Assembly (NCBI RefSeq): GCF_047948215.1
Contig: NC_134458.1
Span: 136,167,536 to 136,231,535, forward strand
Origin: Lycorma delicatula
Lineage: Eukaryota > Arthropoda > Insecta > Hemiptera > Fulgoridae
DNA: 64,000 bases
Reading direction: 5' to 3'
This document shows positions 1-12,610 of this stretch, piece after piece. Positions within the stretch are counted from its first letter, which is position 1. Each line of letters opens with the position of its first letter. Made by a program: the position numbers and the translations under genes. The notes below the pieces were generated by a model. The model searched no databases and had not been told where the DNA came from. It saw nothing but the letters and a program-made list of their open reading frames with translations.

Positions 1-2122
1 AACTTTAAAAGTATAAAAGGAGAAAATGATTTGTTAGTTACGTTAAGAAAAGTTTGTTGTTACATAAATATTGTTTAGTAAAAGAAAACAGTAACGTTAT
101 GAGTGAAAAATCATTTTAAAACCGGATTCTCTTTAACCAAAACAACATTATCTATTCTTGTTATTATAAGAAATTTTCAGGGTCATTTTTGAAACCGTGT
201 TCATATACATATAACGTATTAATAACTGCGTAACTTATCTCTTGTGTACACCCTTCAAAAAAAAAAAAAAAATGAAGATTTTTTTTTAATAGGAAGGGTT
301 GTGATCTACATTTCAACGTAGACTGATGTATTATAAGGTAAACATATCATACTTTTATAATAGCCATTTATTGTAATCTATAAAGAAAAGTATACTGTAT
401 CGAAATGAACTGACAAGAGGGTTTTTTAAATACATTATATTATTTTTAGTATTTCTTTTACAACAGCATTATTCTATTATTATTATTTACAGTATTTACT
501 GGTAGACATATGAGTTCATTCGTATTGACTACCCTTGATCTATCTTAACCCTTTTTACATATTTTAATTCTAGTTTGTTATTATTGTTATTATTATTATT
601 TTTACTTTATAGTCTAACGTAACTTGCCTTATTACTTTACTTTTATCTATATACTAGTGTGTGTGTATGTCCTCTCATCTCCCCTTTTCCACCCTGTGTG
701 TAGCTTACTTATTGCCGACGGGTAAGTCACCCCTCTTCTTTTGACCTGTCTGTCAAACTTGAGCTAGCCTCCATGTCATTTAATACAATAGAACATATCA
801 TGTGCACAATACCTTTTTGTATAATATAAGTAACTGAGCTAAATGTACTTATATTGCGCACACTGTCTTCTAATTCTTTATGTATTATAAAGTTTAGGTA
901 GATACCATACTCCATTTGGTTTTATTGTCATTCAGTCACTCTATTGCTCTATCTTGTCTTTATCTTTTTCTTCCTATCTATTGTAGATTATAAACTCCTT
1001 TCTTATATATTTATTTTTATTATCTATTATATATAATACGTACATCCGTTTTACAAATAAACGATTTATAATTTAAAATTAATTCTAAAATAATATATAT
1101 CTATATACATTATAGATCAGACTGTATTTAAGTATGTATTATATATATATATATATATATAAAGAAAATAAAGTAACTTTTTTTTTATCGAACCATTTTT
1201 TATTATCATCCATTTATGTACATTATCAAATAAAATACTTAAAAATTAATCTACAGGAATATTCCTGCTATATAATATTATACTGGCGCATTCCTGTGAT
1301 TAAAATGTGTAAGATGTTAATATGAATGTGGGTCGTAGAAAAATTCTCTGTTTTCAAGTTACGGTAATGAAATATTTTATTTACACAGTAAAATATTATA
1401 CATAAAATTATGTATTATTTCGTATGATATTGACCTAAAAAAATTAATTATCACCAGTACATTCCAGAAAAAAATTGTGTGAAAGATAAAAAAATTGAAA
1501 TCTAAAATGTTATATTCATATATTTAGAAATATTCATATATTTATAAATTTATTTTAGAAAAAAAAAGATTAAATTCAAGAAGTCTACAAAAATATTTTA
1601 TTTAACATTTCTTTCTAGTGTTAAAAAAAATCCCCATTTGTAAATTCTTAGAGAAAATAAACATATCCAAGAGATAAAAATAAATAAAAATATAAATAAT
1701 AAATAAAATAAAATAAATAAAAAATATCACAAAATATTATTTGACAAAAGTTAATAAGAGAGACGTGCATTAAATCGTGGCGTGTATCAGAGTTAAAGGT
1801 TTCTAAAACGAAAATAGTTATCGTTTTACTATTATTCTAAAAAAAATGTGTTAATCAGTTAATATTTTATTATCATTTCCTACATCTTTTTAAATTTGAA
1901 ATTCTCCTTTTAAAATTCTTTTAAAAATTTATCTATTTATTTTATTTATTTATTATTTTTAATTTATCTACTTATGTCTTGTGTTATTACCTTTTTGTCT
2001 GTATTTAATAATGATAACTGTTTAATAATTAATAAACAAAACTTAATAACAGAAATTTTAAAGAATTTAATTCTAAGAAAACTTATTTATTGTTTGTTTA
2101 CTGTACTTACAGAATTTATTCA
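1..2122. other. AT-rich non-coding stretch
   Basis: I see no gene here. It is AT-rich sequence with a short poly(A)/poly(T) stretch near 258-285, a short (TA) run at 1138-1160 and a TAAA/TAAAA-rich segment at about 1675-1725. The two ORFs of about 60 codons have biased AT-driven composition and no recognisable motif. Confidence 0.7.
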
Positions 2123-2739
2123 TATACAGAGTGATTCACAAAAAATGTAAAAAATATTCAGATGTTCTACTGGTGAAAAGAATGAAGGAATTTGCAGAAA
2201 AATCTTTTATAAATGTGAAACGAGTTGTTAGCGAGTATTGGCTGGAGAAAAATTTAACCCTGATTTCTTCTCCTTTAATAAAATTAATCTAGACTGCAAT
2301 TCTTGGAACCGAATTAAGAGTTTTATGTGAAATCTGACCTAAAATATTAAAAAAGAAAAAAAATATATATATATATGTCTCAGAACTGAACTTTTAGTGT
2401 TTTTCAAGAAATATGGGATATAAGACAAAAGATTGGCCTCAAAAATCACATTATTTTATGTTTGGCTTAAAATAACTTTTTTTTTAATTAGTATAAACAC
2501 ATAAAGGTTTAAAACACAACTTTTAGTGAATTTGATCCAGAGTAAAATTAATCGAATAAAGTCTACAAAAACTAAATACCAACGTAAGAATTTATAACTT
2601 TATTAAAAATAAAACAGATCAAAATGTGGCAGATTTTAACTGTGCATTAAATGAAACAAACATTTCGTTTTAAACTTTATTTTCACCAGTAGAACATGTC
2701 CTGAAAGTTTTTTACATTCTTCGTGAATCACTCTGTATA
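2123..2739. mobile_element. MITE-like element with long terminal inverted repeats
   Basis: The left arm (2125-2179) and right arm (2680-2737) are inverted copies. Both begin TACAGAGTGATTCAC and both end with GTTCTACTGGTGAAAA on the inner side. They differ by a few substitutions and a 3-nt gap. The dinucleotide TA lies directly outside each end (2123-2124 and 2738-2739), as expected for the TA target duplication of Tc1/mariner-type elements. The roughly 500 bp interior is AT-rich with no open frame, so this looks like a non-autonomous deletion derivative. The arms, ends and TA flanks are seen directly; the superfamily is inferred from the TA duplication. The terminus resembles those of insect mariner-related elements, but I cannot name a family. 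Confidence 0.8.
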
Positions 2740-5700
2740 AACGTATTGTTTATTTCATTCAATTATTAATCAGTATTTAAAATAACACTGACCCAAACGG
2801 GAAAGAAAAATATAATTTTTAATCAAACCAAAAAATCTACTTGATATTTAAAAAAATACGTGGTAAAACGAAATTAAATACTGAAGATAAATTAAAAAAA
2901 AAATAAAAAATAAATTGTTCTATAAATGAATATATAATTTATTTTATAAATATCTTGTATTTGTTATCATGATTGTTTCATATATCAGCGATGTATATTT
3001 AACAATTAATTGCGTATTGATCAATTAAACACAATAGTTTTTTCTTTAATTTTATCACTAAATTTTGAATATTGAATCATTTTTTTTTTTCAGCAATTAA
3101 ATAAGTGATCTTATCTTTTAAGTGATCTAACTGCTTCTTTCCTTCTTCCATCTGATTTTTAATATCTTATATAAGCTATTTCCCGTATGACAAAATAAAA
3201 TAATGCCGTATATTTTAAAATTTTAAATGATTATTAATTATCTTTTCTTCCATTCTTTAAAGGCCTAGGTGGGTTTGAATTTTCTATATGCGTTTTATTA
3301 TAATTGCTGTTAAGTGAGTTTAATAGAATTATTCACAAGATCTATTTTCTAATACATTTCTTATATAAAATTATTCATAATTCATAATTAAGCTACAAAT
3401 ACTTTGGAATGCAGAGAATAAGATATGCAGTCAAGGTTATAACGGAAATAAGAGATTGCGAAAAGCAATGCACGACACTTGATCGTTTCACTGTTTCTCT
3501 TCTTTATTAATAATACTAACCCGACAGCACAGTACTTTTATTACGTTTTGATCCTATTCTCAACTGTTTTCTATTATTCTCTCCATCTTGATGTTATTCA
3601 TTATCTCCTACATTCTACAATCAAAAAACATGTCACCCAAGTTATATATTTGTACAGTAATTGTGTAGGAATGGTTATATCCACTTTATAGCCGGATTCT
3701 AAAAAAAAAACTAACACGTATTAACATTTGTTTTTATGAATCAATAACTCACAAATGGATACTTTAGACAAAACAGTTTAACAAAAATGATAAAATATTT
3801 ATATGGAGAAAGTGTTGATCCACCAAAAAAAGAATTCCGTGAAATAAGTCAAACAAATCGTCCAAAAAAGTAATAAAATCCCTTCCGTATAATGAAATCT
3901 CACAATTTGTTGATAAATTAGAGGATATCTTTGTCCAGAGTAATCGGGTAGCATATTACTAATTAACTATTTTTTGTAAACCTACTAAAATATATATACT
4001 TTGCTTTGCTATTAGATAATGAATTATCCGAGAGTAGGTTGAGATATTTTTAAGGAAAATTCTCAACCATATTCAGAATTTTAATCATTCTCAGCCACGT
4101 TCTGAAATTCTAGGCACGACTGAGTTTTCTATAGAATATTCTAATTTAAGCACAAATGTTTTCATCAGATTTGTAAATTATATTATGTATTTTGGTTTTT
4201 ATTTATCTCTTATTTCTATTACACTATTGGCATACTTAGCAATTTTCTTTCGTCATCAACTCGCTTCAGCATAGAGAGTAAAGGTTTCTTTTTTCACCTA
4301 GTTTGATCTTTACCAACAACTCAAACGATTCCATTTATTTCTGTTTTTTTAGACTTATCAAAATTATTTTGATTTATTTCTTTCATATGAACACTGTTGT
4401 CATCTTTAACATTTAAAAATATTTATATCATTAATAAATAATTAAAAGGATATAAAAATAAAAAAATATATTTACAATAATACATTTCCATTTCTCATTC
4501 TAGGTAACTTAACTTAAGATATACTACATTAATTTACTTCTGATAAATGTCACATTGATTAGTCAATACTGAACGCCTTCAGAAGTAGTTTTACTACACA
4601 GATTACCTAATAACTCTATGTTTATTATCGTTTTTGTTTGTACGTAATTCATTTTGATTTTGTTTTCTATTTTGAAATTATCGGATTAATATAATTTTTT
4701 CTTCCCTTGATTAATTAGTAATTATTTAATTAATTATTATTCCTATTACTTTTAGGATTAAATCTTTTACATAATGATAAAATTGTTATTAAGTAAACAA
4801 TAATATTAATGCAGGATATACGATTTAAATTCATGAATTACACGTACAGTTCATAGACCTAAATAATTATATGTAATGCGTTTACATACGAACTTGTTCA
4901 ATAAGACTAACTTAGTGGTCACAGTAAGACAGATGACAAGTTAGGCGTTAACGTTTGACAGTGACAGTCTGATGTCATTGTAGTAACTAATGTTACTATA
5001 GTTGACTACTACTGGATAGATGCGTCTCTTGACATAGTAAAGATGCATCGTTGGATGGACAGCTATCATTGTGGGATACCAATATAATCTTATTCTACAT
5101 ACCTTCTCTATCTTACGCTCTCTCTCTCACACTTATAAATCTGATTAATCTATCTCATTTTATTACACATTAAATTCTCTTTTATACACCCTTATTCTTA
5201 AATCCATTCCTTTCTTTCCACCGCTGAATTATTTGTATTCTTTTGCTGAAATCTATTTTTGTTACATTTTTTTTCGTTAATATTTATTCTATTACGTTAG
5301 ATCTTAAATCGTTTATTTTGTGTAACTTCTGTCCGATTGTTTTATATTAAAAAAAATAATAGAAATGGCGTAAACGTTTAGATGACTATTACTAGTTAGT
5401 TAGTTTCCAGTCTGTTATAATATGTAATAAATTCCTTATATTACGTATCTGTAAATTCAAACCTGTAAAAAAACACGAGTTCAGTAGATGTTCTTCTTGA
5501 CTTTTTAAGGTCCCGAGTCTAAAACAAAAGAACACTAAAATCGTGGTTAAAAAATTCTTTCCCGTTTAGTAAAATGTCAAATACGCATATTTTTAATTAC
5601 TTTGAATTAACTGGTTTTAAGTAAAAATGAACTCTTTTATCTACAGGTAAAACTTTGATCTACAGATTTAAAAATGTCATGGGTGAATAGAATTATAAAA

Positions 5701-6859
5701 GTAGTATGAAAAATGAAGTATGAGGAGCAAATAAGAATATATTACACAAAGAAGAATAAATTAGGGCATAACATTACATTCGGAGATATTTTATTTATAA
5801 CTTATTATTATTCAAACAAAAATTCTTCAAGGTAAAAGGAATTTTAGAGAACGATGAATTGTCATGGTAGCGTAAACAACACGATGATACGTCTTCCGTA
5901 GTTTAGGTGCAGTTCTAGTTTGTCATCTCGAACAGTAATTTCAAAAATGCTCACCGTATTTTTAACCTTAATAACGGAGAAGATTAGTAAATAAGTAAAA
6001 AGAAAGAATGTTCAAACATTAAATACCCGGTTTATAACCTAAAATAAAATATCAATTAAAATACGTTTTATTGTATAATTATCTGCTCGTAAAAATCCTC
6101 TACAAAGATTTTTAAAAGTAGTCAATTTAATTGTAATAGTCACCTAGTCACAAAAAAAAATAAATGTTTCCAGTATGCTTGGTATTTTAGCCGATATATG
6201 CAGAAAGCTAATAGTTACGGTTTCTTCTCATCTTGCTATCTCTTACAATGAAACACATACAAAGCATCTTAAAGTAGAATATTTTAAACTGATTCATTTG
6301 TTAATGACAACTACGATTTTTGTACATAATCTTACATGAAAACTTACACGTATAAGATGACGAATATTGCCCGTCATCTTACCCAATAAACAACTTATGT
6401 TAAGCATATAGCATATATACCAGTTAAGCATATATATAAAAGATTTACAGTTTATGTATACTTACTAAAATTAATTATTATTTTCCTTCATATTACCCTT
6501 TATACATTAAACTAATTAAGAAATATTTTTAATAACTATTGCTCAGTTATAAAAAAATAAAAACAAAAATAGATGTGAACTTTTATGTACATGTCAATGA
6601 AACGTAAAGAAAATAAATAGTATTACAAAACGATGTGGTTATAACCACAAGTACGCGGTTTTTTTAAGAGTTATCATATTGTATTGTTTTTAAATTCATT
6701 AACCACAGATGTTTTAAAGAAAATGAAAAATAAATAATTGTAAACTACATAAATCAAATCAAATACTTTAAGAAGCTGTTTATTGAAAAAAAAAAATGAG
6801 GAAGAATATTTTTTAATGGATCATTATATACGATACAGCTTAGGTAGAATCTATCATAC

Positions 6860-6897
<38 letters not shown>

Positions 6898-7330
6898 ATG
6901 TTTTATGTATATATATTTTTTATTAAAAAATCCGTGAAAGAATAATGTAAACATTTCCACGGAATGGAAAAAAAAATTAGTAGAAACTAATAAAATTTAT
7001 AAATCTTTCATGATTACATCCTACAGAGACCATAATTTAAAAAAAAAAAAAAAAAATATGAATAAAATATGGGGAAATGGATTTTTTTTTTAGCTGTTTT
7101 TATTTAGTAAATTTGATCATACACAAACACTTAAAAGGAAGTTTCACATCGAAACTCCACAATAATTATAAACCAATATTATAACTTTTGCAGAAAGTTC
7201 ATACACAATTAACTCTAAAAATAGGTCAATCAGTATGTAACATAAGAAATCAAAGGATAATTAGAAGTTAAAAAATAAGAAAGAGATGAATACTGTAAAA
7301 GAAGGAATTAAATATTAAGTAAACGAAAAA
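2740..7330. other. AT-rich non-coding stretch
   Basis: No gene or recognisable element seen. It contains a 30-nt poly(A) at 6865-6894, a second A-run at about 7040-7056, and a slightly GC-richer segment at about 4910-5110 with short repeats around GTAACTAATGTTAC. The ORFs at 3479-3691 and 6754-6960 are low-complexity and have no domain I can recognise. Confidence 0.6.
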
Positions 7331-7334
7331 AACA

Positions 7335-7690
7335 AAAATAGGGTACTCAGAGAATGCGTTACCATAAACCACACAGTCACCAAGGTCCAGCAGCAGTCAC
7401 TAAGGACCAGGGTCATGGAGACGTTTAAGCCTTCAAATGCCCTGTTCATTATCTAGGAGATTCATGGACAAGTGGTTCACGTGGTTACTCAGGCGCAGTC
7501 CATAACCAGAACTAAAGCCTTTTACTTCTTCGCGGACGAAGCGTAGACCCAAATATTCATGGATCTTTCACAAACCGCGGCCTCTGTGATACACTTCACT
7601 AGCTTATCCTGGAACTACTGCAAATTCTCGAGTTGCTCTTGCTTGTTGTTGTTCCCCGTAGTTCAATTCCATGTCCGACTTATTGAAAAA
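7335..7690. other. GC-richer island, possible decayed coding remnant
   Basis: This segment is clearly less AT-rich than its surroundings. On the minus strand, adjoining frames hold moderately long open stretches with balanced composition (for example around 7440-7560) broken by stops. That would fit an old transposon coding remnant, but I recognise no motif. A non-coding conserved island is equally possible. Confidence 0.3.
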
Positions 7691-7864
7691 AAAATTTATA
7701 AATTTTACATAATTTTAGTAACAATGCCTATTAATGAAAAATATAAAAGTTTATTAATTTAATAATTCTGAAGATTTAATTTCTAATTGCAATATGTAAA
7801 AGTAAATTATGATTTTTTTTAAATTTTATTTTCATTATGTGCAAATTGCAATCTGTTAAACTAG

Positions 7865-8085
7865 TGAAGAATAAGCAACCCCTCCCCACGACCCAAATGA
7901 GATGACGATGACATATATAACATGTAAACGAGATGTATTCTTGTACAGACTCAGGCCGACCATTCCTAAGATGTGAAAAAAAAGCAAATTTCAAATATGT
8001 AAAAAAGCAATTAACTTTTACTAGAATTTCGACTTCGACTTTGAAATCAGCAGTAAAATAAAACTGATTTGCTACGACAAGTTAA
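7865..8085 (-). mobile_element. tRNA-derived SINE, family A, diverged copy
   Basis: Read on the minus strand this copy aligns with the element at 39031-39350. Shared blocks are a GCTGATTT...GAAGTCGA segment, a CTAGTAAA...GTT.CTTTT segment, an ATTTGAAA block, and a GGAATGGTCG.CCTGAGTCTGT block followed by a TACA...TTTACA tail. The order and spacing match, so homology is secure. The tRNA-like head is eroded. The short minus-strand ORF here reads through the SINE body and is not a gene. Confidence 0.7.
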
Positions 8086-8096
8086 CCTCCACGGCT

Positions 8097-8212
8097 GATT
8101 ACGTAGCATTTCGTACGGCATTGAATGCGTCTCGGCATTTCGTACGGAGGTGTCGGGTTCGAATCCGGATCAGGCATCTTTTCATAGGTTATAATTTCCT
8201 CCGGGCTAATTT
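8097..8212 (+). mobile_element. tRNA-derived SINE, family B, copy 1
   Basis: The head contains a good pol III B-box (GGGTTCGAATCCGG, near 8155-8168) preceded by GCGTCTCGGCATTTCGT, matching the other family B copies. It is followed by the family tail (GGCATCTTTTCATA...GGGCTAAT). The 5' part is diverged. The tail abuts the tail of an inverted second copy, so the two form a tail-to-tail pair. Confidence 0.75.
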
Positions 8213-8362
8213 TTTTACGAGTACGAATTCAACTGCTATTGTCATTAGCCCAAATGGAAATTTTTAGCGTATGAAAAATGACATGCCTATCCAGGATTCG
8301 AACCCGGGACCTCCCGATGAAAGCCCGAGACACTACCACTCCACCATGAAGATCGGCAAATG
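8213..8362 (-). mobile_element. tRNA-derived SINE, family B, copy 2
   Basis: On the minus strand this begins GCCGATCTTCATGGTGGAG, carries a GTGGTAGTGTCTCGG A-box-like region, CTTTCATCGGGAGG and a canonical T-arm/B-box (GGGTTCGAATCC), then the GGCAT...TTTTTCATACGCTA tail. The first roughly 73 nt look like a full tRNA. The CTTTCA loop context resembles tRNA-Glu, which is an inference. It is a SINE head and not a functional tRNA: the same head plus tail recurs elsewhere and the acceptor ends do not pair well. Confidence 0.85.
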
Positions 8363-10860
8363 ACCACCAGGCTTATGACAATAGCTGTTGATACCCGCAA
8401 TTTCATAACAAAAAAAGATATATGAAAATCATAAAATTACTTCTCTGTTATTTTACATTAAATATTTTATAGATACTTCAACATAATTTAATAAGTACCA
8501 GACACTTTCTCATTTTGTTTTAAAATTCTTAGTTTTAATAGTCTATAAAAAGAATGAAACATTTCTGTTTGTATTTTACAAATATTGACATAATAATAAT
8601 AAACCCCATTGCACGAAAAGAAAATAAAACAAGCCTACAAAACTATTGTTGGAATTTGTTTTTTTAATGGAAAATGCAGATCTGTTTGTATGCCGATAAT
8701 CTATCCAAGGAATGAGACATGGATCCACTTTCGCTTTTCTATTTTTTTGTTTTGTTTTGTGGCTTAATTTATTTTTTTGTCGCTGTAAATTTTAAACTAT
8801 TTTTTTTCTTGGTTTCTATTTATTCTTACTTTCAGGATTCATATCATACGATTGTTAAAAAAAATCAATCGTATATAATCTAAAGATATTTAAAGTAGAA
8901 ATAATGATCTAACCTTTATAGAATTTGGATTCTAAGCAAACATTGGCTTAGATGAATAGTAATCTGGAATAGTGGGGATTGATTTGATATCGGAGGGAAG
9001 AAATGTATAAAATTATAAAAGGAATTTAATTCCTCTATTTTTATAAACATAAAACACATCGGACATTACCAATTCAAGACACTATTTAAGAAAGTTTTCG
9101 ATAATATGATGGATTTCTTGTTTTGACTCATAAAGCCTCTAGTGTTTTAGATCAATGAATCGGTTAAAAAAGATCTTAGTTTATGTTGAATAATTAAGAA
9201 ATTAGATAGGTCTAGTAAAAAAAAACTACTTTTAAAAAATAAATTTTAAAATGTATATATTTAGAAAAAGATTTAAAACAACATAAAAATTGGCCCAGTC
9301 GAACTCTTTTTATAACCAAGTTTTAATAAAAAAAATTTACGCTGTTGTAAAATAAGATATTAGTACAAAATATTTAAGCCAAAATAAAAAACAAATGTTA
9401 AGGGGATGCATGCTGTTAGTAAGAGTATTTTCTTTATATATTCGATGAACGTTTTATGCAATCCTTTTGAATAAAAGAAGAAAAAAGTACAATTTGATAT
9501 AGTATGTTTAAAAACTATAATTCTTTTATATTTAGCCGACAAAACTTATAAGATATGTTGAATAAAAACTAAAAAATAAAAAAAATAGATCCGATCGGGA
9601 ATAATTTCCTATGTACTAAATTTAATAAAAGTGATTGGTTCACTGTTGCAAAACATGAATTTCCCATGACATTATATAAATACTATAATGTTCAGATAGA
9701 TAATATCCTGACTCTTTAGGGCCCTATAGCTATATATTGAACACTGTAACAAAGACAAAAATTATAACATATTTCACAGACGATGGTAGAGAGTGGCAGT
9801 AAAAATAATAATTCTGTCATGAATCACGGAGCAACCTAATCATCCATGATGCGGACCCATCATGTTGATGTTAACTCTTGTTGCTTGTTGCTGGGATGTT
9901 ATTACTGATGAATACAATGATTCTAACTACGATGATGATGATCTATGGAGTTTGAACATCAAACTATCAATGAAACATTATAAATTGTTTCGCCCTGGTA
10001 AACAGCAATCTATTCATAAAGTTTTCTATATTTATAACGATTGTTGACGCAGACTATCTTGGTTTCGTACAATGTAGTAGTATTTTACTAATAATATTTT
10101 AAAAGTATATCTGATTTAAGATGAAAATAATTAAGAAACAAAAAATACTGGACGAAATCGGATCATTTAATAAAATATTAGGATGTATTATTCATTGTAA
10201 ATAAATATATTGTTAATTAAAGCATACAAATTAAATTAAAACAAAAATTACTTAATTTATGAGTATACAAAAAATTACAAAAATTAATAAAGGAGTTTAT
10301 TATATGTACATGTAAATCAAAGGAGTTCAAGGGCTTTCACATGAATAAAGAAAAGGCTATACTACTATTTTCGAAATAAGTAAATGACAAACATAAATTC
10401 TAAATTTAAACTATCTTGGGCAGGTTATTTCCATGGAAATATAGAGATTATATATATATATATATATATGATTATTTAATTATTTGCAGCTTATTGTAAA
10501 GCAATCACTTTTTTCAACTGGAGTTTCACAAACCACTTTCAAATCAACCCCTATTTGCAAAACTGTTTAATGCAGATTCATGCTATTTCATCTTCTAATA
10601 TTATAATGATTTCTAGAAAATCAAACATACATAGAATTACTTTTAGATTGAATTTTTTTTTTTTAAATAAAAAGAATACGAATACAAAAGTAATTTCATA
10701 TTACATTCACTACTAATCTTCTAAAAATGAAAAATTTTTATTTCTGTATTAGATTACATTCTTAAAATACTGTGTTATTTATGACTTTAAAACTGTTTTT
10801 GTATAAGCAGAGCTGTTTTAACGAGAAAAGCTTGATGAGCGAGATGATAAGTGAAAAACG
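8363..10860. other. AT-rich non-coding stretch
   Basis: No gene seen. It holds a (TA) run at about 10451-10469 and a short inverted repeat (ATACGATTG / CAATCGTAT) near 8847-8875. The ORFs at 9360-9542 and 9862-10047 show no family signature. Confidence 0.6.
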
Positions 10861-10861
10861 T

Positions 10862-10925
10862 TCTTGACCCACGCCAGAAATCGAATCTGGAGTTACTAAA
10901 AACACATACTGATGATTACAAACGG
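10862..10925 (-). repeat. tRNA-like fragment (probable SINE head remnant)
   Basis: On the minus strand the sequence CCAGATTCGATTTCTGG forms a perfect 5-bp tRNA T-arm with a canonical TTCGATT loop, followed by an acceptor-like CGTGGGTCA. No D-arm or anticodon arm can be built upstream. It is probably a SINE fragment or an old tRNA pseudogene. Confidence 0.35.
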
Positions 10926-11101
10926 TTATTTTTTTCTATAGTTTAATAAAATGATATATTTATGTAATACTAGCCGGTCAGTGAGTTCCTCTAGGCGGAT
11001 CCTCGCTTCGTTCGTTATCTCGCAAAGTTCTAAGAAAAATACTGATAACGATTAAATCCTGAAAAGCTCTCTTTCCTGCAACGCTTCCCTCGTTCTTGAC
11101 A

Positions 11102-11141
11102 TAGAAGCTCGTATACGCTCCTACGCGTATAAGAGCTTCTA
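11102..11141. repeat. 17-bp inverted repeat, 6-nt spacer
   Basis: The left arm TAGAAGCTCGTATACGC (11102-11118) pairs with the right arm GCGTATAAGAGCTTCTA (11125-11141) with one mismatch. The spacer is TCCTAC. It is a strong potential cruciform or RNA hairpin. Confidence 0.85.
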
Positions 11142-11177
11142 CGCTATTCAAACATAGAAGAGCGTAGAATATTTACA

Positions 11178-11205
11178 AGCTCAAGTAGTTTTGTCTACTC
11201 GAGCT
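11178..11205. repeat. 11-bp inverted repeat, 6-nt spacer
   Basis: The left arm AGCTCAAGTAG (11178-11188) pairs with CTACTCGAGCT (11195-11205) with one mismatch around TTTTGT. It lies 36 bp from the preceding hairpin and has the same spacer length. Confidence 0.75.
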
Positions 11206-11385
11206 GTAGACGACAAAGCTACAATTCTAGTTTGGGCGTAGCGCTCACGGTCAACAGCTAACCGAGCATCACGCAATACAGCTGTTTCCGAAAACCGAGA
11301 TACTCTCATTCTTTTAGGAAACTTCGAATGATAAGAAAGGCTACTTCTCTTTCCTGAAGGCAATTTTTTTTTTTTAAATTTAGAC

Positions 11386-12095
11386 AATCCAATATCGACA
11401 GCCAAAATAAACAATCAAAACCCATAAAAATTCGTTAAATATGTTAATTTAAGCTAATTACAATAATAATATGCTGCAAAATTTTTTAAATATCTATCCA
11501 GTAGTTTTTGTATAATTCGCGCGCATGTACAACTTTAGTTATCATTTTATTATATGTATATATAGCTAGAAGGTAAACAATGAATTAAAAAATTAAAACA
11601 TCATAGAGTAATATCTGTATATTAGGCTTTATTTTGCACTTTATTTACGTAAATTATAATTTAGCTTCATTTTAATATTTGATATAGAAATAAATTTATT
11701 TTATTTTATTTATTTTTTTGTATAAAATAATTTATTTTTAAAATACGGGGTTATGAAAAATATTTAAATATTTGCTAAACAGTCTATGTTTCTTTTAACA
11801 ACTAAATTCAAATAATAATTATAATAATTTTTTTTTAATGTAATCTATATAAAAAAATTGGGATCTTTTTAAATTCCTTTTTATATAAAACTAAAAGGAA
11901 TATTTTATGTAATTTTATATCGTGTTACGTCTTAGTATATTTTATTTGTTATACACGTTCACGTTAAAAAGACCCTTCTCATTCTTTCTTTAACTTAAAA
12001 TTATATTCTTTGTTTCCAATAGGAAACCCAGTCAACCTTTCAACCTGTCCCTCAATTCTCTTGGTTCAGTGTAATATAATGAGAAGGTCGTTTGT
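11386..12095. other. AT-rich non-coding stretch
   Basis: No gene or repeat recognised. TTTATTTTATTTATTT-type low complexity occurs around 11697-11718. Confidence 0.6.
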
Positions 12096-12099
12096 TCTA

Positions 12100-12610
12100 C
12101 CTGGGAGACATGTAAAGCGTCGTTGAGAGGTCTAGAAAGGATAAGGAGGACATGAGAACGAGATAAGGTAAGAGAATTGAAGAGTGAGAAAGGAGGGAAT
12201 GAGAACGAGAGAGAAAAGGATATTAGGGGGGTAGAAGAAGGTAGTGCAAGAGGGTGGTTGATGTATGGCAGACGAATGTCACATAGTGATGCATAGCTTG
12301 ACGGCCAAGTCTCTGTTTTGTCTTCAGCCAGTGCTGCTAATGTCTCCGGGTCTAACTCTCTTCACCGCGTTTTCCGTCCTCCTATTCTCCTTTCTCCTGA
12401 TTTATAACATGCTAGCTAGTCTAAAGGTTCTCTCTCTCTCCCTTTCTTTATCCTCTTCTCTCAAACCCACTAACAGATCAAACTCTTGATTACACTACTA
12501 CGCCACCGCCCTACACAATTATCAATCCGACCCAAAATCCGCCTTTCCCACTAACTAACCACCCTCACTTCCCTCCCGCTCCTCATCACACGACTACTTC
12601 TTTGCTTTTA
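12100..12610. other. Purine-then-pyrimidine biased GC-richer island
   Basis: About 12110-12250 is strongly purine-rich on the plus strand (GAGAAAGGAGGGAATGAGAA-like), and about 12340-12600 is pyrimidine-rich with TCTC runs. A 74-codon ORF at 12265-12489 has a leucine/serine-rich tail that simply translates the TCTC run, so I do not call it a gene. Similar strand-biased islands occur at 20820-21080, 33310-34080 and 50650-51170. Confidence 0.45.

Larger units (their letters stand above)
11000..11385. other. GC-richer block with two hairpins
   Basis: This block is GC-richer than its flanks and repeats the motif GCGTAGAAGCTC/GAGCTTCTACGC in both orientations. It contains two near-perfect inverted repeats (annotated separately). 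A 77-codon minus-strand ORF (11181-11414) spans part of it, with a basic, serine-rich composition and no domain I recognise. I cannot decide between a decayed mobile element and a structured non-coding element. Confidence 0.4.

Noticed and set aside
8213..8362. Possible functional tRNA gene on the minus strand (also 40805-40910, 59562-59612, 60530-60622)
   Set aside because: The tRNA-like heads recur with the same 3' tail, have imperfect acceptor pairing and varied anticodon loops, and are best explained as SINE copies.
11181..11414. 77-codon minus-strand ORF over the double-hairpin block
   Set aside because: No domain recognised; much of the frame translates the inverted-repeat sequence.
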